Positions 14,531-24,076 of a stretch of DNA of 29,095 nucleotides are shown here, one piece after another. Location: contig DATJJW010000049.1 in assembly GCA_035491935.1 (NCBI GenBank), positions 1 through 29,095 on the forward strand, read 5' to 3'. The stretch comes from DATJJW01 sp035491935 (GTDB lineage: Bacteria > Pseudomonadota > Alphaproteobacteria > ATCC43930 > CGMCC-115725). The notes beneath the pieces were generated by a model, which saw only the letters and a program-made list of their open reading frames with translations, searched no databases and had not been told where the DNA came from. Within the stretch, counting starts at the first letter, position 1; every line of letters starts with the position of its first letter. The position numbers and the translations under genes are program-made.

Positions 14531-17500
14531 TTAGGCGGAATGTGACAGGCTGCTAAAATAGGATTGCAGCGAGGCAACCGCAAGGCTGCCACTCCTCAGC
14601 GCCTGGATAGCCTGCACCGAAGCGCGCGCGCCGGCAATGGTCGTGTAGTACGCAATGCCATGGGTAAGCGCGGAACGGCGTAAAGAAAAGCTGTCCGAAA
14701 CCGCCTGGGTGCCCTCGGTCGTGTTGAACACGAGCTGAATGCCGCCCGACACCATCATGTCGACGATGTGCGGCCGTCCCTCCAGCACCTTGCGCACCAC
14801 GGTGACCGGCAGGCCCTGGGCTTCCAGATACCGCGCCGTGCCTGAGGTTGCGACCAGCTTGAAGCCCATCTCGACCAGCTTGCGGCACGGCTCGACGATG
14901 CCGCCCTTGTCGCGGTCGCGCACCGAGACGAAGACCGTGCCTTCGAGCGGCAGCTGCGAGCCGGCGCCCAGCTGCGACTTGGCGAAGGCGCGGCCGAAAT
15001 CGGTGTCGAGGCCCATGACCTCGCCAGTCGATTTCATTTCCGGGCCCAGGATCAGATCGACGCCCGGGAAACGGTTGAACGGGAAGACCGCTTCCTTGAC
15101 CGCGACATGGGCGCCGTCAAGGCGCTTGGGCGCGAAGCTGGCGAGGCTCTCCCCGGCCATGACCCGGGCCGCGATCTTGGCGATCGGCACGCCGGTCGCC
15201 TTGGCGACGAAAGGCACGGTGCGGCTGGCACGCGGATTGACCTCCAGCACGAAGACCTCGCCATCCTTGATCGCGAACTGGACGTTCATCAGCCCGACCA
15301 CGCCCAGCTTCAGCGCCATCACCTCGGTCTGGCGCTCGATCTCCTCGATGATCGCCGGATCGAGCGAATAGGGCGGCAAGGAGCAGGCGCTGTCGCCCGA
15401 ATGGATGCCGGCCTCCTCGATATGCTCCATGATGCCGGCGACATAGACTTGCCGGCCGTCGGAGAGCGCGTCGACATCGACCTCGATCGCATCCGAGAGA
15501 TAGCGGTCGAGCAGGATCGGATTCTTGCCCGACGCCTTGACCGCATTCGCCATGTAGCGGCGCAGCGCGCCCATCTCATGGACGATCTCCATCGCACGGC
15601 CGCCCAGCACGTATGAGGGGCGGATGACCAGCGGGAAGCCCAGCTCCTGCGCCACGGCCTCGGCCTCCTCCAGCGAGAAGGCGGTCCCATTGGCCGGCTG
15701 CTTCAGGCCCAGCTCGCCCAGGAACACCTGGAAGCGCTTGCGGTCTTCGGCCAAGTCGATCGCGTCCGGCGAAGTGCCGAGGATCGGGATCCGCGCTTCT
15801 TCGAGAGCGGCGGCGAGCTTCAGCGGCGTCTGGCCGCCGAACTGCACGATGATGCCCAGAAGCGTGCCCTTGGACTGCTCGACCCGCACCAGCTCGATGA
15901 CATCCTCGGTGGTCAGGGGCTCGAAATAGAGCCGGTCGGAAGTGTCGTAGTCGGTCGAAACCGTTTCCGGATTGCAATTGACCATGATGGTCTCGATGCC
16001 GGCCTCGCGAAGGCTATAGGCGGCATGGACGCAGCAATAGTCGAATTCGATGCCTTGGCCGATGCGGTTGGGACCGCCGCCCAGGATGATGACCTTGCGG
16101 CGGTCGCTGGGCTCGGCCTCGTCCTCGGCCGGCGAGAGCCCGTCGCCCTCATAGCTCGAATACATGTAGGGCGTGAGCGAGCGGAACTCGGCCGCACAGG
16201 TATCGATGCGCTTATAGGCCGGATGGACCGCAAGCTTGTCGCGGAGCGCCGCCACCTGCGCTTCGGTCGTGCCGGTGAGCTCGGCCAGACGCATGTCGCT
16301 GAAGCCTTGCTTCTTAAGCGCATGCAGGCGATAGGCGTCGGAAGGCAGCCCTTCGGCCCGGATGCGCGCCTCGATCGCGACGATATCGGCGATCTGGCGC
16401 AGGAACCAGGGTTCGTAACGGCAGGCTGCATGCACCTCCTCCACCGACATGCCATGGCGGAAGGCCTGCGCGATCACCAGCAGCCGGTCGGGGGTGGGTT
16501 TGGCCAGAGCCGCGCGCAGCGCATCCTTGCGATCGGACTCGCTGTCGGCATCCGCACCCTCGATCGCCATCTCGTTGAAGCCGGTCAGGCCGGTCTCCAG
16601 CGAACGCAATGCCTTCTGCACGCTCTCAGCGAAGCTGCGGCCGATCGCCATCGCCTCGCCCACCGACTTCATCTGCGTGGTGAGATGCGGATCGGCCTGC
16701 GGGAATTTCTCGAACGCGAAGCGCGGGATCTTGGTCACCACGTAATCGATCGTCGGCTCGAAGGAGGCCGGCGTCACCCGCGTGATTTCGTTGCGCAGCT
16801 CGTCCAGCGTGTAGCCCACCGCCAGCAAGGCCGCGACCTTGGCGATCGGAAACCCGGTCGCCTTCGACGCCAAAGCGGAAGAGCGGCTGACGCGCGGGTT
16901 CATCTCGATCACGACCAGGCGGCCGTCATCGGGGTTCACCGCGAACTGCACGTTCGAGCCGCCGGTCTCGACCCCGATCTCGCGCAGCACCGCGATCGAG
17001 GCGTTGCGCATGATCTGGTATTCCTTGTCGGTCAAGGTCAGCGCCGGCGCCACGGTGATGCTGTCGCCGGTGTGCACGCCCATCGGATCGACATTCTCGA
17101 TCGAGCAGATGATGATGCAGTTGTCCGCCTTGTCGCGGACGACCTCCATCTCATACTCCTTCCAGCCCAGCACCGATTCCTCGACCAGCACCTCGGACGT
17201 GGGCGAGGCGCGCAGGCCGCCGCGCACGATGTCCTCGTATTCCTCGGTGTTGTAGGCGATGCCGCCGCCGGTGCCGCCCAGGGTGAAGGACGGGCGGATG
17301 ATCGCCGGCAGCCCCACATGCGGCAGCGCCTCGGCCGCCTGCTCCATGGTGCGCACGACGCGCGATTTGGGGCTGGACAGGCCGATCTTGTCCATGGCGT
17401 CGCGGAACAGCAGCCGGTCTTCGGCCTTGGCGATCGCCTCCTCATTGGCGCCGATCAGCTGCACGCCGAACTTGGCGAGCGTGCCGTCCTTGGCGAGTGC

Positions 17501-17800
17501 GAGGGCGGTGTTGAGCGCGGTCTGGCCGCCCATGGTCGGCAACAGCGCGTCGGGACGCTCGGCCTCGATCACCTTGGCGACCATGGCCGGGGTGATCGGC
17601 TCGATATAAGTCGCATCCGCCAGGTCCGGATCGGTCATGATCGTCGCCGGGTTCGAATTGACCAGGATGATCCGGTAGCCTTCCTTGCGCAACGCCTTGC
17701 AGGCCTGGGCGCCGGAATAGTCGAACTCGCAGGCCTGGCCGATGATGATCGGGCCGGCGCCGATGATGAGGATCGATTTGATGTCGGTGCGCTTAGGCAT
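14531..17800 (-). CDS. carB: Carbamoyl-phosphate synthase large subunit
   Basis: A 1089-residue full-length CarB. It uses bicarbonate, two ATP and ammonia delivered from CarA to make carbamoyl phosphate for pyrimidine and arginine synthesis. The two homologous halves are plain: an ATP-grasp carboxyphosphate domain at about 1-400 beginning IKSILIIGAGPIIIGQACEFDYSG, an oligomerisation domain to about 555, a second ATP-grasp domain opening RKVIILGGGPNRIGQGIEFDY, and a C-terminal MGS-like allosteric domain from about 940 (VSVRDRDKGG, VATSGTARYLEAQG, GRPHIVDMMVSGGIQLVFNT). No frameshift or missing motif is seen. Its ATG overlaps the end of carA by 8 bases, which ensures coupled, equal translation of the two subunits. 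Confidence 0.98.
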   Translation of the reverse strand: MPKRTDIKSILIIGAGPIIIGQACEFDYSGAQACKALRKEGYRIILVNSNPATIMTDPDLADATYIEPITPAMVAKVIEAERPDALLPTMGGQTALNTALALAKDGTLAKFGVQLIGANEEAIAKAEDRLLFRDAMDKIGLSSPKSRVVRTMEQAAEALPHVGLPAIIRPSFTLGGTGGGIAYNTEEYEDIVRGGLRASPTSEVLVEESVLGWKEYEMEVVRDKADNCIIICSIENVDPMGVHTGDSITVAPALTLTDKEYQIMRNASIAVLREIGVETGGSNVQFAVNPDDGRLVVIEMNPRVSRSSALASKATGFPIAKVAALLAVGYTLDELRNEITRVTPASFEPTIDYVVTKIPRFAFEKFPQADPHLTTQMKSVGEAMAIGRSFAESVQKALRSLETGLTGFNEMAIEGADADSESDRKDALRAALAKPTPDRLLVIAQAFRHGMSVEEVHAACRYEPWFLRQIADIVAIEARIRAEGLPSDAYRLHALKKQGFSDMRLAELTGTTEAQVAALRDKLAVHPAYKRIDTCAAEFRSLTPYMYSSYEGDGLSPAEDEAEPSDRRKVIILGGGPNRIGQGIEFDYCCVHAAYSLREAGIETIMVNCNPETVSTDYDTSDRLYFEPLTTEDVIELVRVEQSKGTLLGIIVQFGGQTPLKLAAALEEARIPILGTSPDAIDLAEDRKRFQVFLGELGLKQPANGTAFSLEEAEAVAQELGFPLVIRPSYVLGGRAMEIVHEMGALRRYMANAVKASGKNPILLDRYLSDAIEVDVDALSDGRQVYVAGIMEHIEEAGIHSGDSACSLPPYSLDPAIIEEIERQTEVMALKLGVVGLMNVQFAIKDGEVFVLEVNPRASRTVPFVAKATGVPIAKIAARVMAGESLASFAPKRLDGAHVAVKEAVFPFNRFPGVDLILGPEMKSTGEVMGLDTDFGRAFAKSQLGAGSQLPLEGTVFVSVRDRDKGGIVEPCRKLVEMGFKLVATSGTARYLEAQGLPVTVVRKVLEGRPHIVDMMVSGGIQLVFNTTEGTQAVSDSFSLRRSALTHGIAYYTTIAGARASVQAIQALRSGSLAVASLQSYFSSLSHSA

Positions 17801-18998
17801 GCGTCGCCCTCTCGTCGATGAGGCGCATGAAGCGCTCGAACAAATAGTGGCTGTCTTGCGGACCGGGCGAAGCCTCCGGGTGGAACTGCACCGAGAAGAC
17901 CGGCTTGTCGGTCATCTTCAGCCCCTGGTTGGTGCCGTCGAACAGCGAGACATGGGTGGGCTTCGCATTGGCCGGCAACGATTCCGGCACCACGTGGAAG
18001 CCGTGGTTCTGGCTGGTGATCTCGACCTTGCCGGTCTCCAGATCCTTGACCGGATGATTGGCGCCGCGATGGCCGAGATCCATCTTGGATGTGCTGCCGC
18101 CCAGCGCCAGCCCGATCATCTGGTGGCCGAGGCAGATGCCGAACACCGGCGTGCCGGTGGCGATGATCGACTGGATGACCGGCACGGCATATTCGCCGGT
18201 CGCCGCCGGATCGCCCGGACCGTTCGACAGGAATACGCCATCGGGCTTGAGCGCCATGATGTCCGCGGCGCTGGTCTTGGCCGGCACCACCGTCACCTTG
18301 CAGCCGGCGGTGGCCAGCAGGCGCAGGATATTGCGCTTGGCGCCGTAATCGACGGCGACGACATGGCGCCTCGGCGCGTTCTGGTGGCCATAGCCGGTAC
18401 CCAGCGTCCAGGTCGTCTCGGCCGCGACCGCGGTCTGGCCCGTGGTGACCTCAAGGGCGAGATCCATGCCTTCCAGCCCCGGCCAGCCCTGTGCCTGGGC
18501 CAGCAGCGCGTCGAGGTCGAAATTGCCTGCCGGATCATGGGCGACAACGCCGTTGGGCGCGCCCAGATCGCGGATGCGACGGGTGATGCGGCGGGTATCG
18601 AGACCCGCGATCCCGACCAGGCCGTTATCCTTCAGCCAGGCATCGAGATGACGCGATGCGCGCCAATTGGCCGGCTGGGTGATGTCGGCGGCGATGACCA
18701 GGCCGCGCGCAGCCGGCTTGCCGGTCTCGACATCTTCGGCATTGGTGCCGACATTGCCGATATGCGGGAAGGTGAAGGTGATGATCTGCCCGGCATAGGA
18801 GGGGTCGCTCAGGATCTCCTGATAGCCGGTGATCGAGGTGTTGAAGCAGACCTCGCCGACCACGGCGCCCGTGGCGCCGATGCCCTTGCCCCAGAAGATG
18901 GTGCCATCGGCCAGGACCAGCACGGCGGTGGTCCCCGGTGGGCGCGGCGGCACGTTCTTGGCCGCCTGGGACGAGGACGCGTCGGAAGGGTGAGACAT
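17793..18998 (-). CDS. carA: Carbamoyl-phosphate synthase small (glutaminase) subunit
   Basis: A 401-residue CarA that hydrolyses glutamine and channels ammonia to CarB. The N-terminal CPSase domain (GTIFWGKGIGATGAVVGEV, FNTSITGYQEILSDPSY) is followed by a class I glutamine amidotransferase domain with SNGPGDP, the nucleophile Cys in FGICLGHQ and the His-Glu pair in VQFHPEASPGP. I placed the start at the ATG at 18998, with AGGAG about 11 bases upstream. The frame stays open to an ATG at 19100, but those 34 extra residues look like translated leader. The proximal N-terminus (SHPSDASSSQ) is longer than in E. coli. A structured leader of up to 300 bases precedes it. Confidence 0.96.
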   Translation of the reverse strand: MSHPSDASSSQAAKNVPPRPPGTTAVLVLADGTIFWGKGIGATGAVVGEVCFNTSITGYQEILSDPSYAGQIITFTFPHIGNVGTNAEDVETGKPAARGLVIAADITQPANWRASRHLDAWLKDNGLVGIAGLDTRRITRRIRDLGAPNGVVAHDPAGNFDLDALLAQAQGWPGLEGMDLALEVTTGQTAVAAETTWTLGTGYGHQNAPRRHVVAVDYGAKRNILRLLATAGCKVTVVPAKTSAADIMALKPDGVFLSNGPGDPAATGEYAVPVIQSIIATGTPVFGICLGHQMIGLALGGSTSKMDLGHRGANHPVKDLETGKVEITSQNHGFHVVPESLPANAKPTHVSLFDGTNQGLKMTDKPVFSVQFHPEASPGPQDSHYLFERFMRLIDERATHA

Positions 18999-19088
18999 GG
19001 GCTGCTCGCTCCTGGGCGCGAAAGATGAAAGGCACGGGCTCGTTTCGGGCCCCCGCGCATGGCTTTGGCCCTTGCGCCCGCGCCAATG

Positions 19089-19118
19089 CCGCCCATCCAA
19101 ATCCGTCGGATGGGGCGG
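19089..19118 (-). promoter_or_regulatory. Stable hairpin in the carA leader
   Basis: CCGCCCATCC (19089-19098) and GGATGGGGCGG (19108-19118) pair over 10 bp with one bulged base around a 9-base loop, about 90 bases upstream of the carA ATG. No T-run follows, so it is not a classical attenuator, but it could take part in pyrimidine- or translation-dependent control of carAB. Confidence 0.35.
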
Positions 19119-19243
19119 GATGGCGGACCCAAAGGGACCAGCCGACCACGAAGGCCGAAAATTTCCGGGAGAACAAGCTCACAGGGGTTTGCTTCCCCGG
19201 TGAAACCTTGGAGTAGTTTGCTTGAGGGCTTCGCGTCAAGGAA

Positions 19244-19258
19244 TCCTTGGGCCAAGGA
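19244..19258. repeat. 15-base palindrome TCCTTGG-G-CCAAGGA
   Basis: Two perfect 7-base arms around one central base lie in the carA-yqeY divergent region, about 240 bases upstream of carA and 170 upstream of yqeY. The symmetry suits a dimeric DNA-binding protein better than an RNA hairpin, although a 5-bp stem with a 5-base or shorter loop is possible. The binding protein is unknown. Confidence 0.35.
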
Positions 19259-19427
19259 CTCGTCTGTCTGATACGCCCCTCGCGCAAGGCTCGATATTCC
19301 CTAAATACAGGCGGGCGAGGAATCGCTTAAGGTCCTCGAAGGATTCAGGATACTTGTTCTGAAATTCCCAGTAGGGCAGAAACCCCGCTTCACTCGTAAT
19401 GCCCAGGAATTCCAAGAGGCTAAAGCC

Positions 19428-19883
19428 ATGCGCCAGGAACTGAACGACGCCCTCAAGACTGCCATGAAGGATCGCGACCAGCGCGCGGTGTCGACCCTGC
19501 GCATGGTGCTGGCAAAGCTGAAGGACCGCGACATCGAGGCGCGCGCCTCGGGCAACCAGGACGGGATCGACGATGCCAGCGTGCTCTCGATGATGCAGGG
19601 CATGATCAAGCAACGCCGCGACTCGATCGCGCTCTATCTCCAGGGCGGCCGGCAGGAATTGGCCGACCAGGAATCGGAGGAGATTGCGGTCATCGAACGC
19701 TTTTTGCCGAAGCAGATGGACGAGGCGGAAGCGAAGACCGCGATCCAGGCGGTCATCAAGGAGATCGGCGCTGCCGGCATCAAGGACATGGGCCGCACCA
19801 TGGCCGCGCTGAAGGAGCGCCATGCCGGCCAGATGGATTTCCAGAAGGCGAGCGGGCTGGTGAAGGAAGCGCTAACGGGCTAG
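19428..19883 (+). CDS. yqeY: GatB/YqeY domain protein
   Basis: A 151-residue all-helical protein of the YqeY family, related to the tail domain of the GatB subunit of Glu-tRNA(Gln) amidotransferase. The fold is shown by MRQELNDALKTAMKDRD, RMVLAKLKDRDIEAR, EEIAVIERFLPKQMDEAEA and the C-terminal MGRTMAALKERHAG and FQKASGLVKEAL. The precise function of free-standing YqeY is not settled; a role in tRNA handling is assumed from the GatB link. AGAGG lies about 10 bases before the ATG. It is followed 33 bases later by dnaG and takes the place that rpsU holds in the E. coli rpsU-dnaG-rpoD operon. Confidence 0.93.
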   Translation: MRQELNDALKTAMKDRDQRAVSTLRMVLAKLKDRDIEARASGNQDGIDDASVLSMMQGMIKQRRDSIALYLQGGRQELADQESEEIAVIERFLPKQMDEAEAKTAIQAVIKEIGAAGIKDMGRTMAALKERHAGQMDFQKASGLVKEALTG

Positions 19884-19916
19884 TTTCGAAGCAGCCTCCG
19901 TTTCAAAGAATCGCCC

Positions 19917-21788
19917 ATGGCCTTGTCGCCGGCCTTCCTCGACGAATTGCGCCAGCGCGTGCCGCTGCCCGGAGTCGTGCAGCGCAAGGTGCGGCTGGTC
20001 AAGAAGGGCCGGGAATGGAGCGGGCTGTGCCCGTTCCACAATGAGAAATCGCCTTCCTTCACGGTCAATGAGGACAAGGGCTTCTTCCACTGCTTCGGCT
20101 GCGGTGCCCATGGCGACGTCATCGGCTTCGTCATGCGCTCGGACAGTCTGGGCTTCATGGAAGCGGTCGAACGCCTGGCCGCCGAAGCCGGCATCGAGGT
20201 GCCGCGCGCCACGCCCGAGGAGCGCGCCCGGGTCGAGCAGCAGAAGACCCTGCACGAGGTGCTGGAAGCGGCGGCCAAATTCTTCGAGGCCCAGCTGCGC
20301 AGCCATGGCGGCGAAGCGGCCCGGCGCTATCTGGAGGGCCGCGGCCTCGACCTTGAGGCCTGCCGGCGGTTCCGTCTGGGCTATGCGCCACAGGGCAATG
20401 CGCTGCTGAAGCAGCATCTGGCGCACGACTTCCCCGACCATCTGGTTGAGGAGGCGGGCCTGACCCGCCGGCCGGAGGATGGCCGCGACAGCTTCGACTA
20501 TTTCCGCAACCGGGTGATGTTCCCGATCCTCGACCGCGCCGGCAAGGTGATCGCCTTCGGCGGCCGTGTGCTCGACGACACCAAGCCGAAATACCTCAAT
20601 TCGCCGGAATCGCCGGTCTTCCACAAGGGCCGCACGCTCTATGGCCTCTCCTGGGCGCGCGCCGGCGCCGCCAAGGGGGCGCGGATTACCGTCACCGAAG
20701 GCTATATGGACGTGATCGCCCTGCATCGCGCGGGCTTCACCGGTGCCGTGGCGCCGCTCGGCACGGCCTTGACCGAAGAACAGCTCGACATCCTGTGGCG
20801 CCTGGCGCCGGAGCCGATCCTATGCTTCGACGGCGACGCCGCCGGTCAGCGCGCGGCCGACCGGGCGCTGGCCCGCGCCCTGCCCTTGCTGAAGCCCGGC
20901 CGTTCTTTGAGCTTCGCCACGCTTACCGGCGGCGAAGATCCGGACACGCTGATCGCCAAATTCGGGGCGCAGGCGATGCAGGAGCTGCTCGACGGTGCCA
21001 AGCCCTTGGCCGATCGCGTCTGGCAATCGACGCTGGCATCCCGGCCCGAGACGCAGACGCCCGAACAGAAGGCGGGCTTGAAGGCCGCGCTGCTGGAGAC
21101 GGTGCGCACGATCGGCGATGCCGACATCCGCAAGGAATATGAGAGCTATGTGCTCGACCGCTTCTTCGCCTGGCGGCGTGAGCAGCGCGAGGCGCCGCGG
21201 CCGCAAGGGAGCGGCGGTCCCCGCCCCTACCAATCAAAGGGACGCTTCGGGCCGGTCAAGCAGGGCTGGCGGCCGCATCAGCCTTCCTACCTGGAGCTCG
21301 ACCGGCCGGACCCGGTGGCACGCGCCCAGCAGCGGCGGCAGGAGGTGCTGCTGCGCCTGCTGCTCGACCATCCGGAAATCCTGGACGAGATCATCGAGGA
21401 TTTGGCAGCCGCAGAGATCAAGGCCCCCGATCTTGACAAGTTGCGACATGCAATTCTAAACATCCATAGTGGTGCTGATACCCTTGACGCCGCTTCCCTC
21501 AGACATAACCTTTCACTCCAGGGATTTAGTGCAGTCGTAGACGGCCTGTTCGCTCCGGACGTCTCGATGGCTGTCGGCTTCGCCGGCCGCGACCCGGATC
21601 GGGAGATGGTCAAGCGAGGATGGCTGCAGGCTTTGGGCGAGATGCGGCATCTAGACAGGGCAGCCGAGTTCGAGAGATCCGTGCAGGATTTCAGCGAGCA
21701 TGGCAGCGAGGAAGCCCAAGCTCACATCGAAACGATGGTGTGGGAAGCTGAAGAGGAAAAAAGGGCGCAGGCGAGCTTCGACGACTAG
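19917..21788 (+). CDS. dnaG: DNA primase
   Basis: A 623-residue DnaG that makes RNA primers for DNA replication. The N-terminal CHC2 zinc-binding domain has C38, H41, C59 and C62. The RNA-polymerase core includes YFRNRVMFPI and the Toprim domain with EGYMD, LCFDGDAAGQRAADRAL and GEDPD, the acidic metal-binding residues. A basic, Pro/Arg-rich linker (about 415-455) leads to the C-terminal helicase-binding domain. Codon use changes sharply from about 21440 to 21545, with rarer, AT-ending codons such as CTA, AGT, AGA, TTT and TCA, where promoter-like sequences overlap the gene. The gene is otherwise intact. No strong Shine-Dalgarno precedes the ATG, and translation may be coupled to yqeY. Confidence 0.97.
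   Translation: MALSPAFLDELRQRVPLPGVVQRKVRLVKKGREWSGLCPFHNEKSPSFTVNEDKGFFHCFGCGAHGDVIGFVMRSDSLGFMEAVERLAAEAGIEVPRATPEERARVEQQKTLHEVLEAAAKFFEAQLRSHGGEAARRYLEGRGLDLEACRRFRLGYAPQGNALLKQHLAHDFPDHLVEEAGLTRRPEDGRDSFDYFRNRVMFPILDRAGKVIAFGGRVLDDTKPKYLNSPESPVFHKGRTLYGLSWARAGAAKGARITVTEGYMDVIALHRAGFTGAVAPLGTALTEEQLDILWRLAPEPILCFDGDAAGQRAADRALARALPLLKPGRSLSFATLTGGEDPDTLIAKFGAQAMQELLDGAKPLADRVWQSTLASRPETQTPEQKAGLKAALLETVRTIGDADIRKEYESYVLDRFFAWRREQREAPRPQGSGGPRPYQSKGRFGPVKQGWRPHQPSYLELDRPDPVARAQQRRQEVLLRLLLDHPEILDEIIEDLAAAEIKAPDLDKLRHAILNIHSGADTLDAASLRHNLSLQGFSAVVDGLFAPDVSMAVGFAGRDPDREMVKRGWLQALGEMRHLDRAAEFERSVQDFSEHGSEEAQAHIETMVWEAEEEKRAQASFDD
21433..21460 (+). promoter_or_regulatory. Candidate promoter inside dnaG for rpoD
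   Basis: TTGACA (21433-21438), a perfect -35 box, is followed after 16 bases by TCTAAA (21455-21460). It sits in a stretch of dnaG with locally low GC and unusual codons, about 470 bases upstream of rpoD. A second TTGAC occurs at 21484. In E. coli rpoD is also read from promoters inside dnaG, so an internal promoter here would be consistent. Confidence 0.45.
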
Positions 21789-21815
21789 GTGATGCGCGCC
21801 CGGTACATATGTTTT

Positions 21816-21834
21816 GTCACCATATAATGGTGAC
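21816..21834 (+). promoter_or_regulatory. Perfect palindrome with TATAAT in the dnaG-rpoD gap
   Basis: GTCACCAT (21816-21823) and ATGGTGAC (21827-21834) are perfect inverted 8-mers around ATA. The centre includes TATAAT (21823-21828), a perfect -10 box, but no good -35 is found 16-18 bases upstream. It may be an operator over a regulated rpoD promoter, or an RNA stem-loop between dnaG and rpoD where the mRNA is processed, as reported for the E. coli operon. Confidence 0.5.
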
Positions 21835-21931
21835 GGCTAGCGTTAAGAGTGGTGAAACGGTATCGGCCGATTATGCGTCTGTCCATCAGGGCGCGGGTGC
21901 CGAGGCCGAGGATTTCAGGAACTGGGTGGAT

Positions 21932-23860
<1,929 letters not shown>

Positions 23861-23883
23861 TCACTGCACCCGGCGTTGGGCAT

Positions 23884-23909
23884 CGGCATCACCCGCCCAG
23901 GTGGTGCCG
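23884..23909 (+). terminator. Strong hairpin after rpoD without T-run
   Basis: CGGCATCACC (23884-23893) and GGTGGTGCCG (23900-23909) form a 10-bp stem with one G-U pair and a 6-base loop, beginning 23 bases after the rpoD stop. No T-tract follows, so it is an imperfect terminator or a 3'-end stabiliser of the rpoD mRNA. A small CTAAA-GCG-TTTAG dyad lies at 23917-23929. Confidence 0.45.
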
Positions 23910-23991
23910 AGCAGCCTAAAGCGTTTAGAGGAAAGTAACACTCGAACGTCATACTGCTTTCACTTTGCATCGATCCGGCATGACGGCTTAT

Positions 23992-24009
23992 GCCAGCATT
24001 GGCTTTTTT
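23992..24009 (+). terminator. Weak hairpin with six T
   Basis: GCCA-GCAT-TGGC (23992-24003) is followed directly by TTTTTT (24004-24009). The stem has only 4 bp, so it would be a weak Rho-independent terminator ending transcripts that pass the first hairpin after rpoD. The same bases overlap a promoter candidate for the next gene. Confidence 0.35.
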
Positions 24010-24026
24010 CTACGTATACCAATAAT
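23999..24026 (+). promoter_or_regulatory. Candidate promoter of the DUF2336 gene
   Basis: TTGGCT (23999-24004), 16 bases, and AATAAT (24021-24026) resemble a sigma-70 promoter in an AT-rich patch. The start of transcription would be near 24033, about 44 bases before the ATG chosen for the DUF2336 protein. Confidence 0.4.
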
Positions 24027-24076
24027 AACCTTTTGCATTCATCGATGCGGCTAGAGTGGGGACGGGATGGGCGCAG

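Larger units (their letters stand above)
18999..19427. other. Divergent intergenic region and carAB leader
   Basis: No credible gene lies in these 429 bases between carA and yqeY. On the minus strand a weak promoter is possible (CTTAAG at 19331-19326, an 18-base spacer, TATTTA at 19307-19302), which would give a carA leader of about 300 bases. Within it are a GGGG/CCCC mini-hairpin near 19184-19198, a 15-base palindrome at 19244-19258 and a 10-bp stem at 19089-19118. No known riboswitch was recognised. The yqeY promoter was not identified. Confidence 0.5.

Noticed and set aside
16025..17821. A 598-codon plus-strand frame opposite carB
   Set aside because: Antisense to a full-length carB with all motifs; composition is that of high-GC mirror frames.
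18999..19100. A longer carA start at 19100
   Set aside because: The 34 extra residues are Arg/Gly/Ser-rich leader translation, do not resemble a CarA N-terminus, and a better placed ATG with AGGAG lies at 18998.
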